Origin: Scybalomonas sp905214925 | GTDB taxonomy: Bacteria > Bacillota > Clostridia > Lachnospirales > Lachnospiraceae | Assembly: GCA_905214925.1 (NCBI GenBank) | Contig: CAJMOB010000001.1 | Coordinates: 186,001-250,000 of the forward strand | Length of the DNA: 64,000 bases | Reading direction: 5' to 3' | Shown: positions 45,868-55,445 of the stretch, piece after piece | Layout of the letters: each line of letters begins with the position of its first letter | Position numbering within the stretch: the stretch's first letter is position 1 | Notes under the pieces: model-generated | What the model was told of the DNA's origin: nothing | The model's database searches: none | Seen by the model: the letters and a program-made list of their open reading frames with translations, nothing else | Made by a program: the position numbers and the translations under genes

Positions 45868-46404
45868 AACGAAACTGAGTGGTTTCTAGTGGTTCAAAGA
45901 CTTCGCTTTACCTCTAGCACAACTTTTTGATATGAATCAACCGTTTCTAACTTAAAATACCGATATTTATTTTATAGAGTTCTTTTCTCTGTTTGTAATT
46001 CAGGACTTATGCGTTACTATCGTAAATTTCCTTTCCTAATTTCACTTGTTGTACCTCCTTCTGACTGCTTCTTCTGCTTCCTTCTCATAACCCATCTTCC
46101 CATTATGATCCGATTTTATAAAAGAAAGGATTTTTAGTAACTCCGATAATTGTATTATAGATCGATTAGTCAAAAAAATAAAGTGTTTTTTTTCATTCCA
46201 TCAGTATTATTTACAATTTTGTAATACCAAAACAGCATTTTTTATCCTTCTTCCACAAGAAACATTGATAAAATAGTCACAATTCTCTCCACAGTGCACT
46301 TTTTGACTAATGCAATAGGTAGAATAAACAAATATTTTAAAAATTTTTATGTAAAATAACGAATTCAATTTTCCTTTTTTTTCGGCATATTTATCTAAAA
46401 ATGA

Positions 46405-46437
46405 ACAAAAACCATTCCCTTTTTAATGGCTTTTTTT
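46405..46437. terminator. orphan hairpin with T-run
   Basis: AAAAACCATT and AATGGCTTTTTTT flank a short CCCTTTTT region, giving a terminator-like fold on the plus strand. No plus-strand gene lies upstream, so its role is unclear; it may belong to the adjacent repeat. Confidence 0.45.
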
Positions 46438-46440
46438 CCA

Positions 46441-46540
46441 GAACAAAGTATGCCTTGTACACTCTTGGCAACTTTAAGTCACTTCTAGCAATGTAGACTT
46501 TGCCGCGCGGGATCAGTTTGCGAGAAATTTCCTATAAGAC
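46441..46540. repeat. dispersed repeat family B, copy 2
   Basis: GAACAAAGTATGCCTTGTAC at the left and GCGCGGGATCAGTTTGCGAG toward the right match copy 3 (62716-62775), with an additional 37 bp in the middle that match copy 1. It is unusually G+C-rich for its surroundings. Confidence 0.7.
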
Positions 46541-46542
46541 AA

Positions 46543-46603
46543 AAAACCTCTTTTATAGGACTTTCTATTACTTTTTATTTTACATTCCTATAAAAGAGGT
46601 TTT
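46543..46603 (-). terminator. terminator after the nitronate-monooxygenase-like gene
   Basis: The 18-bp perfect arms AAAACCTCTTTTATAGGA / TCCTATAAAAGAGGTTTT lie directly next to repeat family B copy 2. Confidence 0.85.
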
Positions 46604-46628
46604 CTTTTTTATTATTTTTTATTATTAT

Positions 46629-47732
46629 TTATTGTTCACCAACATAGCGATTTAACACTTCTCTTACTGTTGTAATACGATTTTCTAAATACGCATCGGC
46701 TCCACAAAACATTAATCCTTCTTCCACATTTCCCTTCACTGCTTGAATCAATCCTTCTGTAATACAATATGGAATTTCCTTTGGATTGCAATGAGAAATA
46801 CAAGCATGACAAGAAGTGACTGGTATTCTTCCTTCTTTTTGTATTCTCTTTTGAAAAGCGTTATTCATGGCTCTTCCTGGCATTCCAACAGGACTTTTCA
46901 CAAGAATAATATCTTCTTCTTTACACGCAATATAGGCCTCTTTATATCGCTCATCGGCGTCACATTCCACGGTTGTTACAAAAGGAGTCGCCACTTGAAT
47001 ACCATCTGCTCCCATCTCAATGTACTTTTCTAGCTGATCTTTTGTTCGAACTCCACCTGCTACAATAATCGGAATCTTATGTCCATATTTTTCTTCATAT
47101 GGTTTCACTGTATCTATGATGTTTTGAATCTCTTCATCGAAGTTCATCTCGTCCATATGCTGTAATTCCTCTAACTTAAATCCAAGATGTCCTCCTGCTC
47201 TTGGACCTTCAATTACAACGGCATCTGGCGCTACTTTTTCCTTCTTATCCCATAATTTTAAAATGACATTCATGGCTTTTTTAGAAGACACAATTGGAAC
47301 TAATTTTGGCATTTTTGCAGCTTCACCACAACTTTTTAATCGTTCCCATTCCTCTTTTGCGATTTTAGGAAGATCCACTGGCAATCCTGCTCCTGAAATA
47401 ATTAAATCTACCTTCGCTCTTACTGCTTCTTTTACATACTCACTATATTGCTTTGTAGCAACCATAATATTGACTCCAATAATCCCTTTCGGAGCAATTT
47501 TTCTCGCCTTTTGTACTTCTTTTTGAATGGCTCTTAAGTTGGCTTGTAATGGTTGTTTATCAAAATCTGACTCTCGGTAACCAATTTGTGCAGTGGAAAT
47601 AATTCCGATGGCACCTTCTTTTGCAACAGCTCCCGCTAAAGAACTTAAACTCACTCCTACTCCCATTCCTCCTTGAATAATTGGAATTCTTGCAATTAAC
47701 TCGCCAATTTGTAATGGTTTTATTTTATTCAT
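46629..47732 (-). CDS. nitronate monooxygenase/FabK-like flavoprotein
   Basis: The 367-residue FMN-dependent TIM-barrel protein has IPIIQGGMGVGVSL, GVNIMVATKQY, ISGAGLP, VIEGPRAGGHLGF and IIVAGGVRTKDQLEKYIEMGADGIQVATPF, the pattern shared by nitronate monooxygenases and enoyl-ACP reductase II. A Cys-rich tail (SCHACISHCNPKEIPYC, then MFCGAD) is added to the usual barrel and may bind a metal or cluster. It lies after the terminator of the fatty-acid operon, which lacks fabK, so an enoyl-reductase role is possible but unproven. Confidence 0.82.
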   Translation of the reverse strand: MNKIKPLQIGELIARIPIIQGGMGVGVSLSSLAGAVAKEGAIGIISTAQIGYRESDFDKQPLQANLRAIQKEVQKARKIAPKGIIGVNIMVATKQYSEYVKEAVRAKVDLIISGAGLPVDLPKIAKEEWERLKSCGEAAKMPKLVPIVSSKKAMNVILKLWDKKEKVAPDAVVIEGPRAGGHLGFKLEELQHMDEMNFDEEIQNIIDTVKPYEEKYGHKIPIIVAGGVRTKDQLEKYIEMGADGIQVATPFVTTVECDADERYKEAYIACKEEDIILVKSPVGMPGRAMNNAFQKRIQKEGRIPVTSCHACISHCNPKEIPYCITEGLIQAVKGNVEEGLMFCGADAYLENRITTVREVLNRYVGEQ

Positions 47733-47900
47733 ACAAATCCTCTTTTCTTTTTTTTATTACTTTGATTATTCGGTTTCCTTATTTTTTATTTGAATTTCTT
47801 TTCATACTTTTTACTTTTAGAAACATAGTAGTTTCCAATACTATCTTTTCTTTTTTTATAAAACTTATTATCTAGTTTTCATTAACCAAAATTTTTGCGT

Positions 47901-47936
47901 AAAAAAGAAAGGCTATTTAGCCATAGCCATTCTTTT
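47901..47936 (-). terminator. terminator of the fatty-acid operon
   Basis: AAAAAAGAAAGGCTAT pairs with ATAGCCATTCTTTT apart from one mismatch, directly after the accA stop. This separates the operon from the nitronate-monooxygenase-like gene. Confidence 0.75.
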
Positions 47937-47942
47937 CCCTTA

Positions 47943-48734
47943 TTAAAACGCACGGAATCGTTCATATCGCTTTGCACAAATTTCTTCTGGAGTCATTTGT
48001 TCATATTTTTTTACAAAGGCTTCGATTTTTTCTCTCATTCCCGTTGTAATCTCTTCGATATTATCGATACCAATCGGTTCCTCTTCTTCTATGATTTCCT
48101 CCACGACTTGGAGATTTTTTAAGTCAGAGGCTGTGATCTTCATAACAGAAGCTGCCTCTGGCGCCCGTTTTCCATCTTTCCATAAAATAGCTGCAAATCC
48201 TTCTGGAGAAAGGACAGAATATGTGGCATTTTCCATAATCCACACTTCATTAGCCACAGCAAGAGCAATGGCTCCACCACTTCCTCCCTCTCCAATCATA
48301 ATGGAGAGAATTGGAACTTTTAGACCAGCCATCTCATATAAGTTGCGTGCGATGGCCTCTCCTTGGCCTCTTTCTTCTGCTTCAATGCCACAATAAGCAC
48401 CCGGTGTATCCACAAAGCAAATAATTGGGCGATGAAACTTTTCCGCTTGTTTCATCAAACGCAATGCTTTTCGATAGCCTTCTGGAGAAGGCATACCAAA
48501 ATTTCTCTTTACATTTTCTTTTGTGGTACGCCCTTTTTGCTGTCCGATTACCGTAAATGTCTTTCCATTTAATCCCGCTAATCCTCCAACAATGGCTGGA
48601 TCATCTCCATAACAGCGATCGCCATGGAGTTCAATAAAATCATCAAATATAAAACTAATATAATCAAGGCTTGTTGGGCGTCCTGCACTTCTTGAAATCT
48701 GCACACGCTCCCATGCATTTAATTGCTCTGCCAT
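47943..48734 (-). CDS. accA: acetyl-CoA carboxylase carboxyltransferase alpha subunit
   Basis: The 263-residue subunit, with AccD, moves CO2 from carboxybiotin to acetyl-CoA to make malonyl-CoA. Signatures are CFVDTPGAYCGIEAEERGQG, IGEGGSGGAIALAVAN and LSPEGFAAILWKDG. AGGAGG supports the ATG at 48734. It is the last gene of the operon, 50 bp after accD, and a terminator follows its stop. Confidence 0.96.
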   Translation of the reverse strand: MAEQLNAWERVQISRSAGRPTSLDYISFIFDDFIELHGDRCYGDDPAIVGGLAGLNGKTFTVIGQQKGRTTKENVKRNFGMPSPEGYRKALRLMKQAEKFHRPIICFVDTPGAYCGIEAEERGQGEAIARNLYEMAGLKVPILSIMIGEGGSGGAIALAVANEVWIMENATYSVLSPEGFAAILWKDGKRAPEAASVMKITASDLKNLQVVEEIIEEEEPIGIDNIEEITTGMREKIEAFVKKYEQMTPEEICAKRYERFRAF

Positions 48735-48784
48735 ATAGTTCCTCCTAACATCCGTCACAAAACTTCATACTATCGTCAACACTT

Positions 48785-49654
48785 TTATTTCCGAAGCAAT
48801 AAACTTAAAATTGGTCTTAAATGTTTTCTCTCAACGATTTTATCGATAAATCCATGTTCTTGTAGAAATTCTGCTCTTTGAAAGCCCTCTGGAAGTTTTT
48901 GTCCAATCGTCTGTTCAATGACTCGTTGTCCCGCAAATCCAATTAAAGCTCCTGGTTCTGCCAATATAATATCTCCAAGCATCGCAAAACTAGCAGTTAC
49001 TCCGCCTGTTGTTGGATCCGTAATGACTGTAATATATAAAAGACCTGCTTCATCGTGTCGTTTTAACGCTTGTGATGTCTTTGCCATCTGCATAAGAGAA
49101 ATAATCCCTTCTTGCATTCTAGCACCACCAGAACAAGTAAATAGGATAACAGGAAGTTTTTCTTCTGTTGCTCGCTCTACTGCTCTTGTAATCTTTTCAC
49201 CAACCACATGACCCATGCTTCCCATCATAAAATCCGATGCCATAACGCCGATTACAACAGGAATCCCTTTGATCGTTCCCTTTCCTGTCATAACGGCCTC
49301 TTCTAAGTTGGTCACTTCTTTCATATGCTCTAACTTGCTTTGATATCCAGGAAACTCTAATGGATCCGATGTTTCTAGCTTTTCATCCCATTCGACAAAA
49401 CTTCCTTTATCCACAATCATACGGATACGATTTCTTGGACGAATCCGGAAATAATGACCGCAATGAGGGCAAATATAATAGTTAGAAGCGATGTCCTCTG
49501 CATAGATTAAATCGCCACAAGCATCACATTTTTCAAACAAACCATCTGGAATTTGTGGTTCATCTAAATTTTTTCGGATATGCTCTCCTTTTTTTGCCTG
49601 ACGGCGTTCGCTCATGGATAAACCAGATGTCTTTTTAAACATTTCTTTTAACAT
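48785..49654 (-). CDS. accD: acetyl-CoA carboxylase carboxyltransferase beta subunit
   Basis: The 289-residue subunit has a four-cysteine zinc ribbon (CDACGD and CPHCGHYF, residues about 43-66) followed by the crotonase-like core with FTCSGGARMQEGIISLMQM and DPTTGGVTASFAMLGD. It forms the transferase half of acetyl-CoA carboxylase with AccA. GGGAG precedes the ATG. It lies 35 bp behind accC. Confidence 0.96.
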   Translation of the reverse strand: MLKEMFKKTSGLSMSERRQAKKGEHIRKNLDEPQIPDGLFEKCDACGDLIYAEDIASNYYICPHCGHYFRIRPRNRIRMIVDKGSFVEWDEKLETSDPLEFPGYQSKLEHMKEVTNLEEAVMTGKGTIKGIPVVIGVMASDFMMGSMGHVVGEKITRAVERATEEKLPVILFTCSGGARMQEGIISLMQMAKTSQALKRHDEAGLLYITVITDPTTGGVTASFAMLGDIILAEPGALIGFAGQRVIEQTIGQKLPEGFQRAEFLQEHGFIDKIVERKHLRPILSLLLRK

Positions 49655-49689
49655 ATCATCGATCTCCCATTCCTATGTCAAATTTCTTC

Positions 49690-51045
49690 TTACTCTTGTT
49701 GCAATCGTTCTTGGAAACGTTCAATAAATCCTGTATCCACATTTCCTTTTACATATTCTTCATCGTTAAATATTTCATACTGATAATCTAAATTTGTTTT
49801 TACGCCTTGTACAATTAGCTCTCCTAACGCGCTGCGCATTTTTTTAATGGCAAGCTCCCTTGTCTCATCATGGACAATTAATTTTGCCACCATGGAATCA
49901 TAGTACGGAGGAATGGTACAGCCTGCATAGAGTGCAGAATCCACTCGGATCCCCTTCCCTCCTGGAAAATGAATATAATTTACTGTTCCAGGACAAGGCA
50001 TAAAGTTTTTATCAGGATCTTCTGCATTAATACGACATTCAATAGCATGGCCTGAAATTTTCACATCTTCTTGACGAAGTGCCAACGTTTCTCCTGCAGC
50101 AATTTTTATCTGTTCTTTAATTAAATCCACACCTGTTATCATTTCCGTCACAGGATGTTCTACTTGGATTCTCGTATTCATTTCCATAAAATAAAACTCA
50201 TTGTTTTGATCCAATAAAAATTCAATCGTTCCTGCACTATAATATCCCGTGGCTTTTGCCGCTTTTACAGCTGCTTCTCCCATCTTTTTTCGAAGTGTTT
50301 CATCAATTGCAATGGAAGGTGCCTCTTCAATCATCTTTTGGTGACGTCTTTGAATGGAACAGTCACGTTCCCCAAGATAAATTGTATTTCCTTTTTGATC
50401 TGCAAGAACTTGAATTTCCACATGACGAGGATTTTTCACATAGCGTTCTAAATACATGGTATTGTCTCCAAACCCATTCACTGCTTCTCTTTGGGCAGTT
50501 TCGAATTTTTCTAAAAATTCTTCTTCGGATTCCGCCACGCGCATTCCTTTTCCACCGCCTCCTGCAGACGCTTTGATCATAATTGGATATCCAATTTCTT
50601 TTGCTAACTCGATTCCTACCATACCATCATAGATCGGCTCTTTTGTTCCTGGCACAACAGGCACTCCTGCTTTCATCATCGTATTTCTCGCCTCGGATTT
50701 ATTTCCCATACGATCCATCGTATCCGCAGATGGTCCAATGAAAGTAATATTGCACTGATTGCACATTCTCACAAATTTGCTATTTTCAGATAAGAAACCA
50801 AATCCTGGATGAATGGCCTCAGCTCCACTCACTAAAGTTGCACTAATAATGCTTTCCATATTTAAATAACTATCTTTTGCGGCAGCTGGTCCGATACAAA
50901 TAGTTTCATCTGCAAGCTGTGCATGAAGTGCCTCTTTATCCGCCTCTGAACAAATAGCTACGGTCATAATTCCCATCTCACGGCACGCACGAATAATTCT
51001 GACTGCGATTTCTCCTCGATTTGCAATTAAAATTTTCTTAAACAT
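49690..51045 (-). CDS. accC: acetyl-CoA carboxylase biotin carboxylase
   Basis: The 451-residue ATP-grasp enzyme carboxylates biotin on AccB. It has the N-terminal KILIANRGEIAVRIIRAC, the glycine-rich KASAGGGGKGMRV, ERDCSIQRRHQK and MEMNTRIQVEHPVTE. The start is taken as the ATG at 51045, five bases after GAGG; an in-frame upstream ATG at 51081 looks like untranslated leader. It lies between fabZ and accD in the operon. Confidence 0.95.
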   Translation of the reverse strand: MFKKILIANRGEIAVRIIRACREMGIMTVAICSEADKEALHAQLADETICIGPAAAKDSYLNMESIISATLVSGAEAIHPGFGFLSENSKFVRMCNQCNITFIGPSADTMDRMGNKSEARNTMMKAGVPVVPGTKEPIYDGMVGIELAKEIGYPIMIKASAGGGGKGMRVAESEEEFLEKFETAQREAVNGFGDNTMYLERYVKNPRHVEIQVLADQKGNTIYLGERDCSIQRRHQKMIEEAPSIAIDETLRKKMGEAAVKAAKATGYYSAGTIEFLLDQNNEFYFMEMNTRIQVEHPVTEMITGVDLIKEQIKIAAGETLALRQEDVKISGHAIECRINAEDPDKNFMPCPGTVNYIHFPGGKGIRVDSALYAGCTIPPYYDSMVAKLIVHDETRELAIKKMRSALGELIVQGVKTNLDYQYEIFNDEEYVKGNVDTGFIERFQERLQQE

Positions 51046-51102
51046 CATTTCCTCACTTCTTCCCGTCTTGTCTTCTTCCATACAAAACTGATGGGATTCT
51101 TT

Positions 51103-51531
51103 CTAGTTTCCAATCATAAAAGTAAGTTCTGCCTGCGCAACTACTTTCCCATCCACAGTTGCTGTTCCTTTTCCAACACCAACAGGACCCTTTACTTTTA
51201 TCATTTCTACTTCTAATAAAAGAACATCTCCTGGCACTACCTTTTGGCGGAACTTTGCTTTATTGATTCCTCCAAAATAAGCAATCTTTCCTTTGTTCTC
51301 CTCCAAAGAAAGACAACAAACAGCGCCAACTTGGGCCATCGCTTCAATAATTAATACGCCTGGCATAACCGCTTCTTGTGGAAAATGTCCTTGGAAAAAT
51401 GGCTCATTATAAGTCACACATTTCTTTCCGACTGCACGAACACCCACTTCCATTTCTTCAATGCGATCTACTAAAAGAAATGGGGTGCGATGTGGAATAA
51501 TTTCTTTTATCTGTTCAATATTTAATACCAT
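51103..51531 (-). CDS. fabZ: 3-hydroxyacyl-ACP dehydratase FabZ
   Basis: The 142-residue hot-dog-fold enzyme removes water from 3-hydroxyacyl-ACP. The active-site His lies in HFPQEAVMPGVL and the catalytic Glu in the following IIEAMAQVGAV helix. IPHRTPFLLVDRI is conserved. AAAAGGAG precedes the ATG. It lies between accB and accC. Confidence 0.96.
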   Translation of the reverse strand: MVLNIEQIKEIIPHRTPFLLVDRIEEMEVGVRAVGKKCVTYNEPFFQGHFPQEAVMPGVLIIEAMAQVGAVCCLSLEENKGKIAYFGGINKAKFRQKVVPGDVLLLEVEMIKVKGPVGVGKGTATVDGKVVAQAELTFMIGN

Positions 51532-51554
51532 TTTCTACTCCTTTTTCCTTCCAC

Positions 51555-52058
51555 CTATCCAATGATTACAAGTGGTTGACCAAATTCTACCATATCTCCA
51601 TTGTTCACCACGATATCAAGTACCGTTCCATCAAATTCAGATTCCACTTCGTTCATTAACTTCATGGCTTCTACGATTCCAATGACCTGTCCTTTTTTCA
51701 CTTGATCCCCGATGGATACAAATGGAGGTTTATCTTCTGCAGGTGCAGCATAAAATGTTCCTACAAGTGGGGATTTTATCACATTCCCCTCCACTTGTTT
51801 TTCCTGTTTCACTGGATTTTCTTCCTTTAAAATCGCTGGTGGCATACCAATGATCTCTGTCTTTTCCACAACTTCTGCTTGTTTTTCTTCTACTTTTCTT
51901 TGTTCCATAACGGCTTCTAACGCTTTTGGCTCTTCTACCACAGCCATTCCACGATTCGCCTTTAATGTTAATTTTAAATTTCCTTCTTCTAACACAAATT
52001 CGTTTAATTCAGAAGCAGACACTTTATCAATTAATTGCATAATCTCATTAATATTCAT
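51555..52058 (-). CDS. accB: biotin carboxyl carrier protein AccB
   Basis: The 167-residue carrier holds biotin on the Lys of EAMKLMNEV in its C-terminal barrel (about residues 95-167). A proline- and glutamate-rich linker joins it to an N-terminal helix. AAAGGAG supports the ATG at 52058. It follows fabF by 43 bp. Confidence 0.94.
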   Translation of the reverse strand: MNINEIMQLIDKVSASELNEFVLEEGNLKLTLKANRGMAVVEEPKALEAVMEQRKVEEKQAEVVEKTEIIGMPPAILKEENPVKQEKQVEGNVIKSPLVGTFYAAPAEDKPPFVSIGDQVKKGQVIGIVEAMKLMNEVESEFDGTVLDIVVNNGDMVEFGQPLVIIG

Positions 52059-52101
52059 ATGAGGACTCCTTTCTAATCTAGCAGTTCTTCCCAAACGATG
52101 A

Positions 52102-53340
52102 TTAGGACTCTGTATATTTTTTAATTAAAATACTTGCATTGTGTCCGCCAAATCCTAATGAATTGCTTAATGCATAATTTACTTCTTGATCCGTTACTGC
52201 TTCTTTACAGTAATTTAAATCACACTCTTCATCTGGAACTTCGTATCCTGCTGTTTTATGAATAAAATTATCGTTGATTGTTTTTACACAAGCGATAAAT
52301 TCAACAGCACCTGCCGCTCCTAATCCATGTCCTACCATAGATTTTGTAGAGTTGATATACATATCATAAGCGTGATCACCAAATACATTTTTAATTGCCA
52401 TTGTTTCAAATAAATCATTATGATGGGTGCTTGTTCCATGGGCATTAATATAAAGAATATCTTCTTTCTTCGCTCCCGCTTCTTTTACGGCAAATTCCAT
52501 AGCTCTTGCTGCACCTTCTCCATCTTCCGCTGGAGAAGTGATATGGAAGGCATCACAAGTCGCACCATATCCTACAATTTCCGCTAAAATATTAGCTCCA
52601 CGAGCTTGTGCATGTTCTAATGATTCTACAACCACAATACCTGCACCTTCTCCCATAACAAAACCGCTTCTCTCTTTATCAAATGGAATAGAAGCTCTCA
52701 TTGGGTCTTCACTAAATGTCAACGCAGTTAAAGAAGCAAAACCAGAAACACCAAGAGGTGTAATAGCTGCCTCTGTTCCACCTGCTACCATAACATCGAC
52801 TTCTCCTGCTTGAATGGAACGATAAGCTTCTCCGATAGAATGAGTTCCTGTTGCACAAGCAGTAACCACATTAATACATTTTCCTTTTAATCCATAAGCG
52901 ATAGCAACATTTCCCGCCGCCATATTAGATATCATTAAAGGTACCATCATTGGAGAAATACGGTTTGGTCCTTTTTCAAATAATTTCTTACACTCTTTTT
53001 CTATCACTTGTAAAGAACCAACACCAGAACCAACAGAGCAACCAACTCTTGTCATATCTTCTTTTTCTAAATCAAGTCCTGATTGTTCAATGGCCTCTTT
53101 TGCCGCTGCAACAGCATATTGGCAAAATAACTCCATTCTTCTTGCGGATTTTGGATCCATATAGTCCTTTGGATTAAAATCTTCTACTTGAGCAGCTACC
53201 TTCGCTTTATAATCCGTAACATCAAAACGATCGATTGGTTTAATCCCAACTTTTCCCGCTTTCAAATTATTCCAAAATGTTTCTACATTATTTCCAACAG
53301 GAGTAATGGCTCCCATTCCCGTCACTACAACTCTTTTCAT
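52102..53340 (-). CDS. fabF: 3-oxoacyl-ACP synthase II FabF
   Basis: The 412-residue condensing enzyme elongates acyl-ACP with malonyl-ACP. The Cys-His-His triad is complete: TACATGTHSIG, NAHGTSTHHND and STKSMVGHGLGAAG. GAGGTAAGAAC supports the ATG at 53340, twenty codons inside the maximal frame. It follows fabG by 34 bp. No FabH initiator synthase is encoded in this operon. Confidence 0.96.
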   Translation of the reverse strand: MKRVVVTGMGAITPVGNNVETFWNNLKAGKVGIKPIDRFDVTDYKAKVAAQVEDFNPKDYMDPKSARRMELFCQYAVAAAKEAIEQSGLDLEKEDMTRVGCSVGSGVGSLQVIEKECKKLFEKGPNRISPMMVPLMISNMAAGNVAIAYGLKGKCINVVTACATGTHSIGEAYRSIQAGEVDVMVAGGTEAAITPLGVSGFASLTALTFSEDPMRASIPFDKERSGFVMGEGAGIVVVESLEHAQARGANILAEIVGYGATCDAFHITSPAEDGEGAARAMEFAVKEAGAKKEDILYINAHGTSTHHNDLFETMAIKNVFGDHAYDMYINSTKSMVGHGLGAAGAVEFIACVKTINDNFIHKTAGYEVPDEECDLNYCKEAVTDQEVNYALSNSLGFGGHNASILIKKYTES

Positions 53341-53374
53341 GTTCTTACCTCTATCATTCTTTTTGTTCATACGA

Positions 53375-54115
53375 TTACATAGCCATTCCGCCATCAACAT
53401 GAAGGACTTGACCTGTAATATAAGATGCTTTATCCGATGCTAAAAATGCAACTGTTTCTGCCACATCTTTTACAGCGCCCATTCTCTTTAACGGAATCTG
53501 ATTTGCGATTTCTTCTTTTACTTTATCGGAAAGTACATCGGTCATCTCTGTTTCAATAAACCCTGGAGCAACAGCATTTACAGTAATACCTCTAGAACCA
53601 AGTTCTCTTGCAAGAGATTTTGTCATTCCAATCACACCTGCTTTTGATGCTGCATAGTTCACCTGTCCCGCATTTCCGATGACACCTGTTACAGAAGACA
53701 TATTGATAATTCTTCCATAACGCTGTTTTAACATAATGCGATATACTTGTTTCATACAATAAAAAGTACCTTTTAAGTTAGTATCAATAACAGCGTCAAA
53801 ATCTTCTTCTGTCATTTTCATCATAAGATTGTCTTTTGTAATTCCTGCATTATTCACTAAAATATCAATTCTTCCAAACTGATCCATAACCTCTTTTATC
53901 ATGGATTCCACTTCTTTACTATCGGATACACTAGCTTTTATAGCAATGGCTTCTTTTCCTTGACCTTTAATTGCGTCAACTACTTCTTGCGCTTTTTCTT
54001 TGGAACCATTGTAATTAACGACAACCGTTGCTCCATATCCTGCTAAAGTAAGAGCGATCTCTCTTCCGATCCCTCTTGATCCACCTGTTACAACTGCAAT
54101 TTTTCCTTCTAACAT
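53375..54115 (-). CDS. fabG: 3-oxoacyl-ACP reductase FabG
   Basis: The 246-residue short-chain dehydrogenase reduces 3-oxoacyl-ACP with NADPH. The cofactor loop GGSRGIGREI, NNAGIT, catalytic Ser in MSSVTG and YAASKAG (YxxxK) are all in place. Its start overlaps the end of fabD by 7 bp, showing tight coupling. Confidence 0.96.
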   Translation of the reverse strand: MLEGKIAVVTGGSRGIGREIALTLAGYGATVVVNYNGSKEKAQEVVDAIKGQGKEAIAIKASVSDSKEVESMIKEVMDQFGRIDILVNNAGITKDNLMMKMTEEDFDAVIDTNLKGTFYCMKQVYRIMLKQRYGRIINMSSVTGVIGNAGQVNYAASKAGVIGMTKSLARELGSRGITVNAVAPGFIETEMTDVLSDKVKEEIANQIPLKRMGAVKDVAETVAFLASDKASYITGQVLHVDGGMAM

Positions 54116-55035
54116 TGGCTTATCTCCTTTAACTTTTCCAAATCTTCTACTTTTTCAATATTAATCACGTTCACTTTACGATTTACTTTTTTTACAAAAC
54201 CTGATAAGGTCTTTCCTGGTCCCATTTCAATAAAGGTATCGACTCCATCTTCTAACAATGCTTCTATGGACTGTTCAAAACGAACAGAAGAAGATACTTG
54301 TTGCCCAAGAAGTTCTTTTATTGGCTCTGCTTTTGTTATCATTTTGGCATTGACATTTGCAACGTATGGAATAACTGGACTTTTAATTTCAACAGTATCC
54401 AATACTTTTACTAATTGTTCCCCTGCTTTTTTTAACATTGGAGAATGAAATGGTCCGCTTACATTTAAAGGAATCACACGTTTTACCCCTTGTTCCTTTA
54501 ATGTTTCACTTGCCTTTTCTACCGCTTCTACTTCTCCAGAAATTACGATCTGCCCTGGACAATTGTAATTGGCAATGCTTACAATTCCTTCTGTATTTTC
54601 ACATACTTCTTCAATCAGTTCTTTTTTTGCTCCTAAAACAGCCGCCATCGTTCCAAGTCCGACAGGTACTGCATTTTGCATTAAAATTCCACGTTCTCTT
54701 ACTACTTTTACCGCTTCTTCAAATGTTAAAACAGAAGAGGCAATTAATGCATTATATTCTCCTAGGCTTAATCCAACTGTTACATCTGGCTTGATTCCCA
54801 TAGATTCTACTTTTTTTAAAATCGCTGTACTCGCTGTCAGCATAGCCACTTGTGTATATTCTGTAATATTTAATTGGTCATTTTCTTTAAAACAAAGATC
54901 TTCCATAGAAAATCCAAGAAGGCCTGTTGCTGTCTTAAATACCTCTTTACTTTCTTCAAACTGCTCATAAAAATCTTGGCTCATTCCAACATATTGTGAT
55001 CCTTGTCCTGGGAACATAAATGCAATTTTACTCAT
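54109..55035 (-). CDS. fabD: malonyl-CoA:ACP transacylase FabD
   Basis: The 308-residue enzyme loads malonate onto ACP. The catalytic Ser is in GLSLGEYNAL, with FPGQGSQYVGM at the N-terminus and the catalytic His in VSGPFHSPML. In many clostridial operons fabK lies just before fabD; here only a 131-bp gap with a hairpin separates fabD from acpP. Confidence 0.96.
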   Translation of the reverse strand: MSKIAFMFPGQGSQYVGMSQDFYEQFEESKEVFKTATGLLGFSMEDLCFKENDQLNITEYTQVAMLTASTAILKKVESMGIKPDVTVGLSLGEYNALIASSVLTFEEAVKVVRERGILMQNAVPVGLGTMAAVLGAKKELIEEVCENTEGIVSIANYNCPGQIVISGEVEAVEKASETLKEQGVKRVIPLNVSGPFHSPMLKKAGEQLVKVLDTVEIKSPVIPYVANVNAKMITKAEPIKELLGQQVSSSVRFEQSIEALLEDGVDTFIEMGPGKTLSGFVKKVNRKVNVINIEKVEDLEKLKEISQC

Positions 55036-55118
55036 ATGATACTCCTTATCGTTTCTCTTCGCTCGTTTACTTTGATTTTCAAACTATATCGTTAAAAAAA
55101 TATTTCTTTATAAAAGCA

Positions 55119-55151
55119 AAAGGGAGTCGCGCCCCTCGCAACTTCCCTTTT
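55119..55151 (-). terminator. attenuating hairpin between acpP and fabD
   Basis: GGGA-AGTTGC and GCGACTCCC pair in the minus transcript with G-U wobble and one bulge, flanked by AAAA and TTTT. A leaky terminator here would let acpP be made in excess over the enzymes (inference). Confidence 0.55.
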
Positions 55152-55166
55152 CTATATGTTTTCTTC

Positions 55167-55400
55167 TTATGCTTCTACGCCTTTGTCTTTTAAATAGTTG
55201 ATTACATCACCAACTGTAAGAAGATTTTCTAAATCTTCAGATGGAATTTCAACATTGTATTCTTCTTCTAAAGCCATTACTAATTCAAATAAATCAAGAG
55301 AATCAACACCTAAGTCTTCCTTGAAGCTTGTTTTTTCTTCAATTTGACTTTCCTCAATATCTAACTGTTCTGCAATAATTGCTTTCATTTTTTCTAACAT
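55167..55400 (-). CDS. acpP: acyl carrier protein
   Basis: The 77-residue acidic four-helix protein carries the growing acyl chain on phosphopantetheine attached to the Ser of GVDSLDLFELVMALE. GGAGAGC supports the ATG at 55400; an upstream in-frame start eight codons earlier lacks support. It is the first gene of the fatty-acid operon, immediately behind the promoter and operator region, and is followed by a hairpin. Confidence 0.96.
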   Translation of the reverse strand: MLEKMKAIIAEQLDIEESQIEEKTSFKEDLGVDSLDLFELVMALEEEYNVEIPSEDLENLLTVGDVINYLKDKGVEA

Positions 55401-55445
55401 CGTTTGCTCTCCTATCTTTTTCACATTCTCTTTTTATATTTTACG

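Larger units (their letters stand above)
45868..46628. other. 760-bp non-coding region with repeats and hairpins
   Basis: The region is very AT-rich and has no credible gene. It contains a hairpin at 46405-46437, repeat family B copy 2 at 46441-46540 and the terminator of the next gene at 46543-46603. The segment before 46400 must carry the AEC gene promoter, but I cannot identify it. Confidence 0.55.

Noticed and set aside
54438..54970. Overlapping plus-strand open frames within fabD
   Set aside because: Antisense shadows of fabD; no start signals or recognisable domains.
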